Part shown: in pieces, positions 1 through 8,670 of the stretch
Layout of the letters: each line of letters starts with the position of its first letter
Position numbering within the stretch: position 1 is the stretch's first letter
NCBI RefSeq assembly: GCF_030056795.1
Contig: NZ_JASHKQ010000022.1
Span: 1-54,515 of the forward strand
DNA length: 54,515 nt
Direction of reading: 5' to 3'
From: Rhodococcus sp. IEGM 1381
GTDB lineage: Bacteria > Actinomycetota > Actinomycetes > Mycobacteriales > Mycobacteriaceae
The notes under the pieces: model-generated
Databases searched by the model: none
Seen by the model: only the letters and a program-made list of their open reading frames with translations
Told to the model about the DNA's origin: nothing
Position numbers and translations under genes: made by a program

Positions 1-64
1 AGTACAACAAACGACTGCTCGTTGCGACGACCACGTGAACCCGTCACGAATTTCCGCTCACGTG
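1..64. repeat. Left copy of the inverted repeat that bounds the window
   Basis: Bases 1-45 are the exact reverse complement of 54461-54505. The next 17 bases (46-62) match the reverse complement of 54444-54460 at 13 of 17 positions. Within it, CACGTGA (32-38) and TCACGTG (58-64) form short inverted arms just beyond the stop of the transporter at 77, so the element could also act as a transcription terminator. It contains no plausible gene. It may be a dispersed intergenic repeat or a contig-end effect of assembly. Confidence 0.8.
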
Positions 65-76
65 CGGCGAAGCCGC

Positions 77-1447
77 TCAGACGCTGTCGAGCGACTGGTC
101 TCGTGTTTCCTTCATGATGATCAACGCGATCAAGGTCAACGCTGCAGCGATGGCGAGGTAGACGCCAACCCAGCCGACGCCGTAGCTGCTCACCAGCCAG
201 GTTGCGATGAACGGTGCCACTGCGGCTCCGAGGATCGACGCGGTGTTGTACGAGATTCCCGAGCCGGTGTAGCGCACGTTGGTCGGAAACAGCTCGGGCA
301 GAACGGCACTCATAGGTCCGAACGTCAGGCCCATCAACCCGAGGCCGACGCACATGAACACCAGCATCTTGCCTGCCGACGCGGACGACGGGTCGGCGAA
401 CCAATGGAACGACAGACCGAAGAGCACGATCGCCGCGGTGATGACGATGAGCGTGGGGCGACGGCCGTACTTGTCTGCCAGCAGTCCGGCGACCGGAATC
501 AGTGCCGCGAAGAACAGCACCGCAATGAGCTGCAGCTCCAGGAAGTCGGTGTACGGAATCGCGAGCTTGGGGCCGTTGACGTCGGACACCTTGCCCGTTC
601 CGTAGCTGACCACCCACGTGGTCATGATGTAGAACAGCGTGTACGTGGCGAGCATGACGAAGGTACCGATGATCAGCTGACGCCAGCTGGTCTTGAACAC
701 CTGAGCCAGCGGGGTCTTGACCTTCTGGCCGCGCTCGACGGCCAGCTTGAACACCGGCGTCTCCTCGAGCTTGAGTCGGACGTACAGGCCGATGATCACC
801 ATGATCGCGCTGAGCAGGAACGGGATTCGCCAGCCCCACGTGAGGAACGCGTGGTCGGTGCCGGCAGTCGCGGAGTCGTAGCCGGTCGCGATGACGATGA
901 GCAAGAAGATGCCGTTGGCGAAGAAGAAGCCGATCGGCGCGCCCAGCTGCGGGTACATCGCCGCCCAGGCTCGCTTGCCCGGCTTGGCGGTTTCGGTGGC
1001 CAGCAACGCCGCACCGCTCCACTCACCGCCGAGGCCGACGCCCTGGGTGAAGCGCATGATCGCCAGCAGAGCCGGAGCCCACAGACCCACCGCGGCGTAC
1101 GTCGGCAGGAGTCCGATCGCGAACGTCGCGACACCCATCGTCAGCAGGGACCCGACGAGGGTCGCCTTGCGTCCGATGCGATCACCGAAGTGGCCGAACA
1201 GAATCGAGCCGATGGGCCTGGCGACGAACGCCAAACCGAACGTCGCAAACGACGCCAGCAGCGCGGTCGTGTCGTTGCCCGCGGGGAAGAACAGCCGCGG
1301 GAAGACGAGCACTGCGGCGGTGGCATAGATGTAGAAGTCGAAGAACTCGATCGACGTGCCGACCATCGAGGCGATCACGATGCGTGACCGAGGCACCTGA
1401 GGTGCGGGAATTGCGCCGTCGTCCGTGACGGCGTGTGCTGAACTCAC
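77..1447 (-). CDS. MFS transporter, metabolite:H+ symporter (MHS) type
   Basis: A 456-residue inner-membrane protein with about twelve hydrophobic segments, the usual size for the MHS branch of the major facilitator superfamily (ProP, ShiA, KgtP-like). The N-terminal segment GTSIEFFDFYIYATAA and the following FGHFGDRIGRKATL loop are typical of this branch; the latter is the conserved loop between helices 2 and 3. Members import small organic acids, osmolytes or dicarboxylates with protons; the substrate cannot be read here. It starts at GTG 1447 behind AGGAGC (1452-1457). It is monocistronic, and no regulator lies beside it inside the window. Confidence 0.88.
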   Translation of the reverse strand: MSSAHAVTDDGAIPAPQVPRSRIVIASMVGTSIEFFDFYIYATAAVLVFPRLFFPAGNDTTALLASFATFGLAFVARPIGSILFGHFGDRIGRKATLVGSLLTMGVATFAIGLLPTYAAVGLWAPALLAIMRFTQGVGLGGEWSGAALLATETAKPGKRAWAAMYPQLGAPIGFFFANGIFLLIVIATGYDSATAGTDHAFLTWGWRIPFLLSAIMVIIGLYVRLKLEETPVFKLAVERGQKVKTPLAQVFKTSWRQLIIGTFVMLATYTLFYIMTTWVVSYGTGKVSDVNGPKLAIPYTDFLELQLIAVLFFAALIPVAGLLADKYGRRPTLIVITAAIVLFGLSFHWFADPSSASAGKMLVFMCVGLGLMGLTFGPMSAVLPELFPTNVRYTGSGISYNTASILGAAVAPFIATWLVSSYGVGWVGVYLAIAAALTLIALIIMKETRDQSLDSV

Positions 1448-1580
1448 GAATTGCTCCTGAAGAGGGAAGTTCCCTGAAAATTACCTGATGAACACCTGAG
1501 AATTTCACGCCCCCGGTCCGTTCGTTGCCGATTCGTGCAACATTTCCGTGTTTGTCTCGACGGGCGGGGAGGTAACCATC

Positions 1581-1606
1581 GGCGGGCCGAGCATCGCTCG
1601 GCCGCC
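1581..1606. terminator. GC-rich hairpin in the divergent intergenic region
   Basis: GGCCGAGC (1585-1592) and GCTCGGCC (1596-1603) pair perfectly around a 3-base loop, and further GGC/GCC bases extend the stem with a bulge. There is no T run. The 243-base space (1448-1690) lies between divergent genes, so this may be a 5'-UTR structure of the holin-like gene and not a terminator. Confidence 0.3.
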
Positions 1607-1690
1607 GCGTAGCGGTTAATCTGCTACCTAGGCACTACTGTCGATACGATTCGCATAACACCGAGCAGAGCGATTACAAGGGGTCGAGAG

Positions 1691-2185
1691 TTGAGCGTCA
1701 GCAATGACAAGGGATACGGCAACGGCGTCCCGAACACGATTTCGTCGATACCTCTGACCGATGTCGATGCCCGCACCCCGGGTAGCGCCAGCATCGGAAA
1801 TCTCGTCAAGGACGCCACCACCCAAGTCTCGACGCTCGTGCGCGCCGAAGTCGCCCTCGCCAAAGCCGAGGTCACCGGCGAGGTCAAGAAGGGTCTGCAG
1901 GGCAGCGTCTTCTTCATCATCGCGCTGACGGTGCTGCTGTTCAGCACGTTCTTCTTCTTCTTCTTCGCCGCCGAACTGCTCGACGTGTGGCTCTACCGCT
2001 GGGCCGCCTTCCTCATCGTGTTCGCGGTCATGGTCTTGGCCGCGGCGCTGTTCGGTTTCCTGGGCTATCGCAGGGTCAAGAAGCTGCGCAAGCCCGAGAA
2101 GACCATCGACTCGCTCAAGCAGGCGTCGACGGTGCTGCCGAACCAGCACGATTCCATCCCCGGAATTCCCGGCTACAAGAAGTAG
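1691..2185 (+). CDS. Actinobacterial holin-X-like membrane protein (phage holin family)
   Basis: A 164-residue protein with an amphipathic N-terminal stretch (ASIGNLVKDATTQVSTLVRAEVALAKAE, about 35-62), then two hydrophobic helices (about 76-98 and 104-128, the first ending in a phenylalanine run) and a basic tail. This is the layout of the putative actinobacterial holin-X family (Phage_holin_3_6), chromosomal membrane proteins that are not phage lysis genes despite the name. The start is TTG 1691; a later start is possible. It precedes the alpha/beta hydrolase by 24 bases, the same order as Rv3669-Rv3670, and is probably co-transcribed with it. Its function is unknown. Confidence 0.75.
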   Translation: MSVSNDKGYGNGVPNTISSIPLTDVDARTPGSASIGNLVKDATTQVSTLVRAEVALAKAEVTGEVKKGLQGSVFFIIALTVLLFSTFFFFFFAAELLDVWLYRWAAFLIVFAVMVLAAALFGFLGYRRVKKLRKPEKTIDSLKQASTVLPNQHDSIPGIPGYKK

Positions 2186-2209
2186 TCGACGCCCGGCGAG
2201 TCGAGCAGT

Positions 2210-3142
2210 ATGAATCAACCCGATCCGTCCACGGTCCGCTATCCGGGACAGTGGATCCATCGCGATATCCACGCCAACGGAATCCGGTTCCACATCGTCG
2301 AAGTCGGCGAACACGAACCGAACGCGCCGCTGGTGGTCCTACTGCACGGCTTCGCCGATTTCTGGTACTCGTGGCGACACCAACTCGATGCACTCGCTCG
2401 GTCCGGTGTACGCGCCATCGCCGTCGACCTGCGCGGGTACGGCGATTCCGACAAACCCCCACGCGGATACGACGGGTGGACCCTGGCGGGCGACATCGTC
2501 GGCCTGATTCGCGCCCTCGGTTACCCGAATGCCACGTTCGTCGGCCACGCCGACGGCGGACTGGTCTGCTGGGCCAGCTCGGCTCTGCATCCACGTCTGG
2601 TGCGCTCGATGGTGCTTATCAACGCCCCGCACCCCATCTCTCTGCGCCGTGCAGTGTTGAAGGATTCTGCACAACGCGCGGCTCTGCTGCCACACTTCGT
2701 TCGCTACCAGGTTCCGCTGCAGCCCGAAAGGCTGCTGACCCGTCGAGGTGGCGGCGCGGTGGAAGAACTGATGCGTAGTCGAGCCGGGTCCGCCTGGAAG
2801 AGCACCGAGGATTTTGCAGACACCGCAGCCAAGATGAGCTCTGCCATCCGCATTCCCGGTGCCGCACATTGCGCGCTGGAATATCAGCGCTGGGCGTTCC
2901 GCAGCCAGTTCCGCTCCGACGGACGCCGCTTCATGGACGCCGTGGACGTACGCACCTCCATCCCCGTTGCGCAGATAAGCGGTGACCTCGACCCGTACGT
3001 GTTGCCCACCACCCTCGATCGGGATCGGCACTGGGCCCCGGGGCTGACGCGTCGAACAGTGCGGGACGTGGGGCATTACGTGCACCAGGAAGCACCGGAC
3101 GTGGTGTCCGAGGAGATCCTGCGCGTCGTCCGCGAGAACTAG
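2210..3142 (+). CDS. ephE: Alpha/beta hydrolase, EphE-like epoxide hydrolase family
   Basis: A 310-residue alpha/beta-hydrolase. The oxyanion-hole motif HGF is at 46-48, the nucleophile elbow is G-H-A-D-G-G with Asp115 as nucleophile, and the C-terminal catalytic His lies in VRDVGHYVHQ near 288. An Asp nucleophile is typical of epoxide hydrolases and haloalkane dehalogenases. Position between a holin-like gene and marP matches M. tuberculosis EphE (Rv3670). The natural substrate is unknown. It converges on marP with only 22 bases between the stop codons. Confidence 0.8.
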   Translation: MNQPDPSTVRYPGQWIHRDIHANGIRFHIVEVGEHEPNAPLVVLLHGFADFWYSWRHQLDALARSGVRAIAVDLRGYGDSDKPPRGYDGWTLAGDIVGLIRALGYPNATFVGHADGGLVCWASSALHPRLVRSMVLINAPHPISLRRAVLKDSAQRAALLPHFVRYQVPLQPERLLTRRGGGAVEELMRSRAGSAWKSTEDFADTAAKMSSAIRIPGAAHCALEYQRWAFRSQFRSDGRRFMDAVDVRTSIPVAQISGDLDPYVLPTTLDRDRHWAPGLTRRTVRDVGHYVHQEAPDVVSEEILRVVREN

Positions 3143-3164
3143 ACGACAGGGCCAGACGACAGGG

Positions 3165-4355
3165 TCAGACGATGCAGTCGCCGGTACCCACGCTGACCGG
3201 TGCATCGAAGCTCTGTGCCAGCTCGTCCGCGATCTCTGAGGCGGTCAGAACGAATCCAGTGTCGGGGTCGTCGACAGCGGCACCGAACACGACACCGAGA
3301 ACCTCACCGGACGAGTTGACCAGTGGTCCACCGGAATTGCCCTGTCGCACCGATCCGCGCACCGTGTAGACCTCGCGTTGGACGGTTCCGGTGCGGTAGA
3401 TGTCGGGGCCGCTGAGGTTGATGATCTCGCGGATCCGGGCCGGGCTCGCTGTGTAAGGACCGCCGCCGGGGTAACCGAGCACGATGGCGTCGGATCCCGA
3501 TTCGGCCGGCGTCGGAGCGAAATCGAGCACCGGTGCCTGCAGCTGCGAAACACGAAGCACCGCAACGTCTTCTTCGGGGTCGAACAGTACGACGTCGGCG
3601 TCGAGCGGGCCGTTGGGAGAATCGACGGTCACCTCGGACGTCCCTGCCACGACGTGCGCGTTGGTCATCACCAGGTCGGACCCGACGACGAAGCCGGAGC
3701 CTTCGAGGGCTTTCTGGCAGCTCGGCGCGATGCCGTTGATCTTGATGACGCTCGACTGCAGCGCCACCGGAATCGGACCCGCTGCGATGCCCGAATCCGG
3801 AGCCGCGACGTCGGCAACCGGCGTGCGACCGAACGGTCCGATGACGTCCGGCAATCCGGAGGTGTCGAGCAGCGCCGAGAATTCCTTGGGCACCTGACGC
3901 AACCAGTCGGGTGCCACCTCGTCGACTTTGCCCAGGACCGTCGAGCCACGCACCGCACTGGCGACCTCGGGCTGCGACGACGACGTCAGCGGGATGGCGA
4001 GCAGCCACGCGGCAGCAAGAACGGCCGCGGCCTGCAGACCCGCCCCGATCGTGCTGTCCACGGATCTCGCTGCGCGCGAATGTATTCCGCTACGCAACGC
4101 GCGACCCAGCACCATGCCGGCTACCTCGCCGACGATCACCAACACCACGATCAACGCGATGCCGACGAATACCCGCATTCGCGAACCGTCGACGTGTTCG
4201 AGCACGTGCGGTGCCACCAGAATGCCGGCAACGGCCCCGAGCACGACGCCGAGAAACGCCAGCGCCGACGCCACCGCACCCTGCCGCCATCCCGATGTTG
4301 CCGCCAACAATGCGATGGCGACCACCGCGATATCGACCCACCCTGAACCCGTCAC
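3165..4355 (-). CDS. marP: MarP: membrane-anchored periplasmic serine protease (CvpA + trypsin-like)
   Basis: A 396-residue protein with four N-terminal hydrophobic helices (about 8-125, CvpA-like) and a chymotrypsin-fold protease domain. The catalytic triad is readable: His234 (TNAHVV), Asp263 (EEDVAVL) and Ser341 (GNSGGP). Cys213 and Cys394 are placed like the regulatory disulfide of M. tuberculosis MarP (397 residues). MarP is needed there for acid resistance by processing the peptidoglycan hydrolase RipA. The open frame extends upstream to 4481, but GTG 4355 is the likely start because it overlaps the Nudix stop as GTGA (4352-4355) and gives the family length. It is the last gene of the nth operon. 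Confidence 0.93.
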   Translation of the reverse strand: MTGSGWVDIAVVAIALLAATSGWRQGAVASALAFLGVVLGAVAGILVAPHVLEHVDGSRMRVFVGIALIVVLVIVGEVAGMVLGRALRSGIHSRAARSVDSTIGAGLQAAAVLAAAWLLAIPLTSSSQPEVASAVRGSTVLGKVDEVAPDWLRQVPKEFSALLDTSGLPDVIGPFGRTPVADVAAPDSGIAAGPIPVALQSSVIKINGIAPSCQKALEGSGFVVGSDLVMTNAHVVAGTSEVTVDSPNGPLDADVVLFDPEEDVAVLRVSQLQAPVLDFAPTPAESGSDAIVLGYPGGGPYTASPARIREIINLSGPDIYRTGTVQREVYTVRGSVRQGNSGGPLVNSSGEVLGVVFGAAVDDPDTGFVLTASEIADELAQSFDAPVSVGTGDCIV

Positions 4356-5065
4356 CGATCGAGCCTCGCTCCTACCGCAGTCAAGCTGGCCTCCAGATCG
4401 CGTATGTCCCCCGTGTCCCACTCGGACTCCCAGCCCGACACAGCGAGCAGGCCCGCCAGAATACCGCCCGTGAATCCCCACACCAGCATTCCCTGTACCG
4501 AAAAGGCCGGGCCCTGGTAGCCGGCGGGGTGGCGCACCTGGAATCGGTTGTCCGGATCGAGCAACTCTCGCAACGGAACTCGCACCACCCGCTCGGTTTC
4601 GCCCGCGTCGACCACCCGAACCGGACTCGGGGACTGCCAGTACGAAAGCACCGGAACCACGTCGAAGCGCGACGGCGGCACATAGATCCCCGGCATCGTT
4701 GCCAGCGGTACGACGCCGGCGGGGTCGAGACCGGTTTCCTCCTGCGCCTCACGCAGCGCGGTACCGATGGGACCGTCGTCACCGGGATCGGTGGCACCAC
4801 CGGGGAAGGCGATCTGTCCGCTGTGATCACGCAGCGTCGACGCGCGCTGGGTCAGCAGCACGTCGGCATCGGCTGGTAGCCCACCGGGAGCGGTCGGATC
4901 AGCGGCGGCCGGCCCACCGAACAGCACCAACACCGCCGCGGAACGGGTTTGGTCGGCCGGCTGCGCGTGCCGCTGCAGCACCGGGTTGATGCCGGTGGTG
5001 TCGGTCAGTCCGTTCGCGCTGCCGGCGACGTCGAGCATGCGCCCGAGCCACTCGGGTGCGCTCAC
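4352..5065 (-). CDS. Nudix hydrolase, CoA-pyrophosphatase-like (NudL family)
   Basis: A 237-residue Nudix protein. The segment LLTQRASTLRDHSGQIAFPGG (70-90) is the CoA-pyrophosphatase signature that precedes the Nudix box, and the box itself runs about 89-112 with REAQEETGL as its metal-binding core. The family cleaves CoA and related nucleotide diphosphates to phosphopantetheine and 3',5'-ADP. The start is GTG 5065, which overlaps the thioredoxin stop as GTGA; the gene's own stop overlaps the marP start in the same way. It is the counterpart of Rv3672c. Confidence 0.85.
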   Translation of the reverse strand: MSAPEWLGRMLDVAGSANGLTDTTGINPVLQRHAQPADQTRSAAVLVLFGGPAAADPTAPGGLPADADVLLTQRASTLRDHSGQIAFPGGATDPGDDGPIGTALREAQEETGLDPAGVVPLATMPGIYVPPSRFDVVPVLSYWQSPSPVRVVDAGETERVVRVPLRELLDPDNRFQVRHPAGYQGPAFSVQGMLVWGFTGGILAGLLAVSGWESEWDTGDIRDLEASLTAVGARLDR

Positions 5066-5724
5066 GACGCGACTCCGAGGTTCTCGCGCACGGCGTCGGC
5101 GATGTCGTCGACGCCTGTGAAGGGTTGAGGGAGCACCTTGGCGACAGTGCCATCCGCAGATATCAAAACGGATACGGGCAGAACGTTCGGTGCTCCCACC
5201 GCGGCCGCGACGCGGCCGCCGCCGTCCTGAACTCCGGGCAGGGTGACCCCGTAGTCGGTGAGCCGAGTGAGGCCGTTCGCCTCGTTGGCGTCGTTGTGCA
5301 CCGTGAGGACCGTGACGGCATCACCCGCCCGCTCCGCGTATTGCTGCAGGTACGGCAATTCCTCCGCGCAGGGTCCGCACCAGTAGGCCCAGATGTTCAC
5401 CAGCGCGGGTCGACCGGCCAGGGCCTGGCCCAGGTCGATGTACGAGCCGTCGCCGATGCATTCGAGTGTGATGCCCGTCAACGGGCCCGCCGAATTGCCC
5501 GACGGAGTCGGACATGCGGCGAGACCGGCGCTGCGCCGCAGCGGTGCGAGCGCTTCGGGCGTGTCGGCGGCCCGGCGCTCGGCCGTCGACGGTCCTGCCT
5601 GACCGAGGCCGGGGCCGTCCGAGACCTGCGCGCCGGGAGGTTCACTGCGGGGCCACAGCGCATAGACCATCCCGACGACGAGAATGAGCGCAACCAGAGA
5701 CCAGCGAAGAGCGGCCTTGTTCAC
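5062..5724 (-). CDS. TlpA-like membrane-anchored thioredoxin-fold protein
   Basis: A 220-residue protein with an N-terminal signal-anchor helix (about 7-25), a Pro/Ser-rich linker and a thioredoxin fold with the active site W115-C-G-P-C119. Extra cysteines at 71 and 89 suggest an additional disulfide outside the membrane. The family reduces or forms disulfides in exported proteins; its place next to marP, which has a regulatory disulfide, is suggestive but unproven. The open frame runs much further upstream through nth, but GTG 5724 is chosen because it overlaps the nth stop as GTGA (5721-5724). It corresponds to Rv3673c. Confidence 0.88.
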   Translation of the reverse strand: MNKAALRWSLVALILVVGMVYALWPRSEPPGAQVSDGPGLGQAGPSTAERRAADTPEALAPLRRSAGLAACPTPSGNSAGPLTGITLECIGDGSYIDLGQALAGRPALVNIWAYWCGPCAEELPYLQQYAERAGDAVTVLTVHNDANEANGLTRLTDYGVTLPGVQDGGGRVAAAVGAPNVLPVSVLISADGTVAKVLPQPFTGVDDIADAVRENLGVAS

Positions 5725-6488
5725 GACACGATTCCGGCAAGAGCGAGAAGGTGTTCGGTCTCGGGGCCCCTCACCAGGGCCGCAGCGGCGGCCGGATCGG
5801 TCGGACCGAGGCCGAACGACGGGCAGTCCTTCGCGAGCACGCACACCCCGCACGCCGGAGTACGGGAGTGGCAGACGCGTCGGCCGTGGAAGATGACGCG
5901 ATGCGAGAGCAGAGTCCACTCTTTTCGCTCGATCAACGCGCCGACCGCGTGCTCGGCCTTGACCGGGTCCTCTTCCTCCGTCCACTGCCAGCGCCGCACC
6001 AACCGACCGAAGTGGGTGTCGACCGTGATGCCGGGTACGTCGAACGCATTGCCGAGAACGACGTTGGCCGTCTTGCGGCCGATTCCCGGCAGGGTGACGA
6101 GGTCTTTCAGCGTCGACGGCACTTCGCCGTCGAAGTTCTCCAGCAACTTCTGCCCTAGCCCGATCAGCGAGTTGGCCTTGTTCCGGTAGAAGCCCGTGGT
6201 GCGGATGAACTCCTCGAGTTCGGTGCGGTCCGCTTCGGCGTAGTCGCGGGCTGTGCGGTATCTCACGAACAGTGCCGGAGTGACCACGTTGACGCGCTTG
6301 TCGGTGCACTGTGCGGACAGGATGGTCGCCACGGCCAGTTCGAGGGGCGTGGTGAAGTCGAGTTCGCAGTACACGTGCGGGAAGGCGACCCCTAGCGTCC
6401 GGTTCATTCGCCGAGCTCGACGCACGAGCCCGAGGTGCGTCTCCTCGCGTTTGCGCACGTCGGGGCGTTTCGGAGCTGTCGAATCCAC
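5721..6488 (-). CDS. nth: Endonuclease III (DNA glycosylase/AP lyase)
   Basis: A 255-residue base-excision repair enzyme that removes oxidised pyrimidines and nicks the abasic site. The helix-hairpin-helix LPGIGRKTA is at 133-141 with catalytic Lys139, and Asp157 sits in VDTHF. The C-terminal 4Fe-4S motif is Cys206-x6-Cys213-x2-Cys216-x5-Cys222, complete. The start is GTG 6488. It heads a four-gene operon (nth, thioredoxin, Nudix, marP) whose three junctions are identical 4-base GTGA overlaps, so translation of the whole set is probably coupled. Confidence 0.95.
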   Translation of the reverse strand: MDSTAPKRPDVRKREETHLGLVRRARRMNRTLGVAFPHVYCELDFTTPLELAVATILSAQCTDKRVNVVTPALFVRYRTARDYAEADRTELEEFIRTTGFYRNKANSLIGLGQKLLENFDGEVPSTLKDLVTLPGIGRKTANVVLGNAFDVPGITVDTHFGRLVRRWQWTEEEDPVKAEHAVGALIERKEWTLLSHRVIFHGRRVCHSRTPACGVCVLAKDCPSFGLGPTDPAAAAALVRGPETEHLLALAGIVS

Positions 6489-6580
6489 TCCACAACTGTA
6501 CGGACAAGAATGCGTAACGAACTACGCGACCGCACCGAGCTGTGTTTGTATCGAGACCTTTTCGGTGTTAACTGGCCGGT

Positions 6581-6850
6581 ATGCAAGGACTCGCCGTGGT
6601 GCTCTTTCCGGTACTACTCATGCTCTTCGCACTCGCGATGGAGCGCTTCGAGTTCCGGCTCAGCAAGCTCGGCGTCCGGGAGCACGAAGTAGAGGAATTC
6701 CTCGATCAGGCGAGCAGGTCCGAGGTCGCCACACTGGCCAACGAAGGCTTCCCGCACGCGCTGGCTCGGTTCAACACCCGCAAGCGTCGACAGACCCCGC
6801 CGCGAACCATCGACACGCGCGACGGCATGGTCGACCGACGCGCCAGCTGA
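6581..6850 (+). CDS. Small membrane protein, Rv3675-like
   Basis: An 89-residue protein that opens with a hydrophobic helix (VVLFPVLLMLFALAMERF, about 5-22) followed by a charged helical segment (VEEFLDQASRSEVATLA) and a basic C terminus. This is a single-pass membrane protein with a cytosolic tail. It sits between divergent nth and crp, the place of Rv3675 in M. tuberculosis, which supports its being a gene. No functional domain is recognised. Confidence 0.6.
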   Translation: MQGLAVVLFPVLLMLFALAMERFEFRLSKLGVREHEVEEFLDQASRSEVATLANEGFPHALARFNTRKRRQTPPRTIDTRDGMVDRRAS

Positions 6851-6945
6851 GCATCCGTTTCGTCCGTTAGGCCGTATTTTCGATGAATATTCGGTGAACG
6901 GGGACACGCACGCAATCGCTCTGGCAACCTGTGGTGGCGTCGATC

Positions 6946-6963
6946 ACTCGGTTTCGACCGAGT
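6946..6963. promoter_or_regulatory. Perfect 7-bp hairpin with a TTCG loop upstream of crp
   Basis: ACTCGGT (6946-6952) pairs with ACCGAGT (6957-6963) around TTCG, an exceptionally stable RNA tetraloop. It lies 96 bases past the small membrane gene and 155 bases before crp. TAGACT (6969-6974), a TAnnnT-type -10 hexamer, follows directly. It could end transcription from upstream or lie in a promoter region; there is no T run. The rest of the 268-base gap (6851-7118) holds nothing else convincing. Confidence 0.35.
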
Positions 6964-7106
6964 CGAAGTAGACTCCCCTGAGGTAATTGTTGTGTTTGAA
7001 CATTGCACCGGCTTCGACGCCTGAACTGCCCACGCAGTTCGGTGGGTGGCACGACTGTGTACAAACGCCTTCGGTGGTGCGGGTTTGCCGCATCGTCGAC
7101 ATCCCT

Positions 7107-7113
7107 AAAGGAG
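7107..7113 (+). promoter_or_regulatory. Ribosome binding site fixing the crp start
   Basis: AAAGGAG ends 5 bases before GTG 7119. The open frame extends 132 bases upstream, but this strong site and the known 224-residue length of mycobacterial Crp favour the internal GTG. Confidence 0.8.
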
Positions 7114-7118
7114 CGCAA

Positions 7119-7793
7119 GTGGACGACGTCCTGGCACGGGCCGGCATCTTCCAAGGAGTCGAGCCCTCTGCGGTTGCGGCCCTGACGAAGCAGCTGCAGC
7201 CTGTCGATTTCCCCCGCGGACACGTTGTGTTCAACGAGGGTGAGCCCGGAGACCGGCTCTACATCATCGTTTCCGGCAAGATCAAGCTCGGACGACGCTC
7301 CCCCGACGGCCGCGAGAACCTGCTGACGATCATGGGTCCGTCGGACATGTTCGGCGAGCTCTCCATCTTCGATCCCGGCCCCCGTACGTCCTCGGCCACC
7401 ACGGTCACCGAGGTGCGCGCGGTCAGCATGGACCGCGCTGCGCTCAAGGACTGGATCGACCAGCGCCCCGAGATCGCCGAGCAGCTGCTGCGCGTGCTGG
7501 CCCGCCGGTTGCGCCGCACCAACAACAACCTGGCCGACCTCATCTTCACCGACGTCCCCGGACGTGTCGCGAAGGCGCTGCTGCAGCTCGCGCAGCGCTT
7601 CGGTACGCAGGAAGCGGGATCGCTTCGCGTGACCCACGACCTGACGCAGGAAGAGATCGCTCAGCTCGTCGGAGCCTCTCGCGAGACCGTCAACAAGGCT
7701 CTGGCCGACTTCGCACACCGCGGATGGCTGCGCCTCGAGGGCAAGTCCGTGCTGATCTCGGACTCCGAGCGTCTGGCCCGCCGAGCTCGCTAG
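7119..7793 (+). CDS. crp: cAMP receptor protein, CRP/FNR family regulator
   Basis: A 224-residue global regulator very close to M. tuberculosis Crp (Rv3676). The N-terminal cyclic-nucleotide domain carries the cAMP pocket G79-E80-L81-S82 and R89-T90-S91. A long dimer helix (about 112-140) leads to a winged helix-turn-helix whose core is TQEEIAQLVGASRETVNKAL (176-195). It binds TGTGA-type palindromes in response to cAMP. The gene is monocistronic and divergent from nth; the GTG start follows AAAGGAG. Confidence 0.95.
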   Translation: MDDVLARAGIFQGVEPSAVAALTKQLQPVDFPRGHVVFNEGEPGDRLYIIVSGKIKLGRRSPDGRENLLTIMGPSDMFGELSIFDPGPRTSSATTVTEVRAVSMDRAALKDWIDQRPEIAEQLLRVLARRLRRTNNNLADLIFTDVPGRVAKALLQLAQRFGTQEAGSLRVTHDLTQEEIAQLVGASRETVNKALADFAHRGWLRLEGKSVLISDSERLARRAR

Positions 7794-7820
7794 GCCGAGT
7801 TCCGTCGAGACAGCAGCTCG

Positions 7821-8612
7821 CTAGTTTTCTCGAAGGTAGGCCAGCTGCGTTTTGACCGACATCCGCGCAGCCGGCCACAGCTTCTTGTCCACGTCCGAAT
7901 AGACGTGGCGTACCACCTGCATCGGTTTCGCGTTCTCGCCGATCTCGACGAGCGCCGCGCGAACCTGATCCAACCGCTGCCGACGGTGAGCGCGATACGC
8001 TCGCGCCACCTCGGCAGCGTCCGGCAGTTCGGGTCCGTGCCCAGGCAGCGCCATCTTTCCGGCACCTGCCGCTTCCAGCCGGTCCAACGAGTCGAGGTAA
8101 TCCGCGAGGGAGCCGTCCTTCGGGTCGAGCACCGTGGTGCCGCGGCCGAGGATCGTGTCTCCCGTCAGAATTGCGTCATCGAGCACGAAACTCACCGAAT
8201 CTGCCGTGTGCCCGGGCGTGTGCAGAACTTCGATGCGCAATCCGGCCGCTTCGATGATCTCGCCGTGGGCCAATGTCGCACCGTCCCCGTGCAGAAACTT
8301 CTCGCCGATCGCCCGCACCGGAGCGGACGTCTTACGGTGGAACCGCTTCACTCCGCCTGTGTGATCCGCGTGGCGATGGGTCACGAGCGTCAGAACCACC
8401 GTGCCCGACGCGGCGACGGCATCGAGATGGGCTCGGTCCTTCGGACCCGGATCGACGACGATGCACTCCTCGGACCCGGGAGCCCGCAGAATCCAGGTGT
8501 TCGTTCCGTCGAGAGTCATCTTGCCCGGGTTGTCGGCGAGCAGAACCGACGCGGTCGGCGTCACCTGCCGTAGAAGTCCGTACGCGGGATGCTGTGGGTT
8601 CGAGACGGCCAT
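7821..8612 (-). CDS. Metallo-beta-lactamase-fold hydrolase (Rv3677-like)
   Basis: A 263-residue hydrolase. The zinc motif is T-H79-R-H81-A-D83-H84, followed by a third ligand His in LHTPGHTADS, an Asp in LTGDTILG and LPGHGPE. The pattern fits the glyoxalase II/LACTB2-like branch, which hydrolyses thioesters or nucleic acids; the substrate is not readable here. The frame is open to 8711, but ATG 8612 gives the length of Rv3677c (264 residues). It converges on crp (27 bases between stops). Confidence 0.85.
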   Translation of the reverse strand: MAVSNPQHPAYGLLRQVTPTASVLLADNPGKMTLDGTNTWILRAPGSEECIVVDPGPKDRAHLDAVAASGTVVLTLVTHRHADHTGGVKRFHRKTSAPVRAIGEKFLHGDGATLAHGEIIEAAGLRIEVLHTPGHTADSVSFVLDDAILTGDTILGRGTTVLDPKDGSLADYLDSLDRLEAAGAGKMALPGHGPELPDAAEVARAYRAHRRQRLDQVRAALVEIGENAKPMQVVRHVYSDVDKKLWPAARMSVKTQLAYLREN

Positions 8613-8670
8613 GAAAGTACTGTAGGTCGCCCGCTCCAGGCCGTGGTGACGAGGACTACCGTCGACTCTC

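Noticed and set aside
35..1387. Long plus-strand open frame (450 codons) opposite the MFS transporter
   Set aside because: Its product is Arg/His/Asp-rich without a domain, as expected from the reverse strand of a GC-rich gene; the minus-strand frame has a clear transporter sequence and ribosome site.
1691..2185. Holin-like gene considered as a prophage remnant
   Set aside because: This family is chromosomal in Actinobacteria and the gene lies in a conserved neighbourhood; no other phage gene is present.
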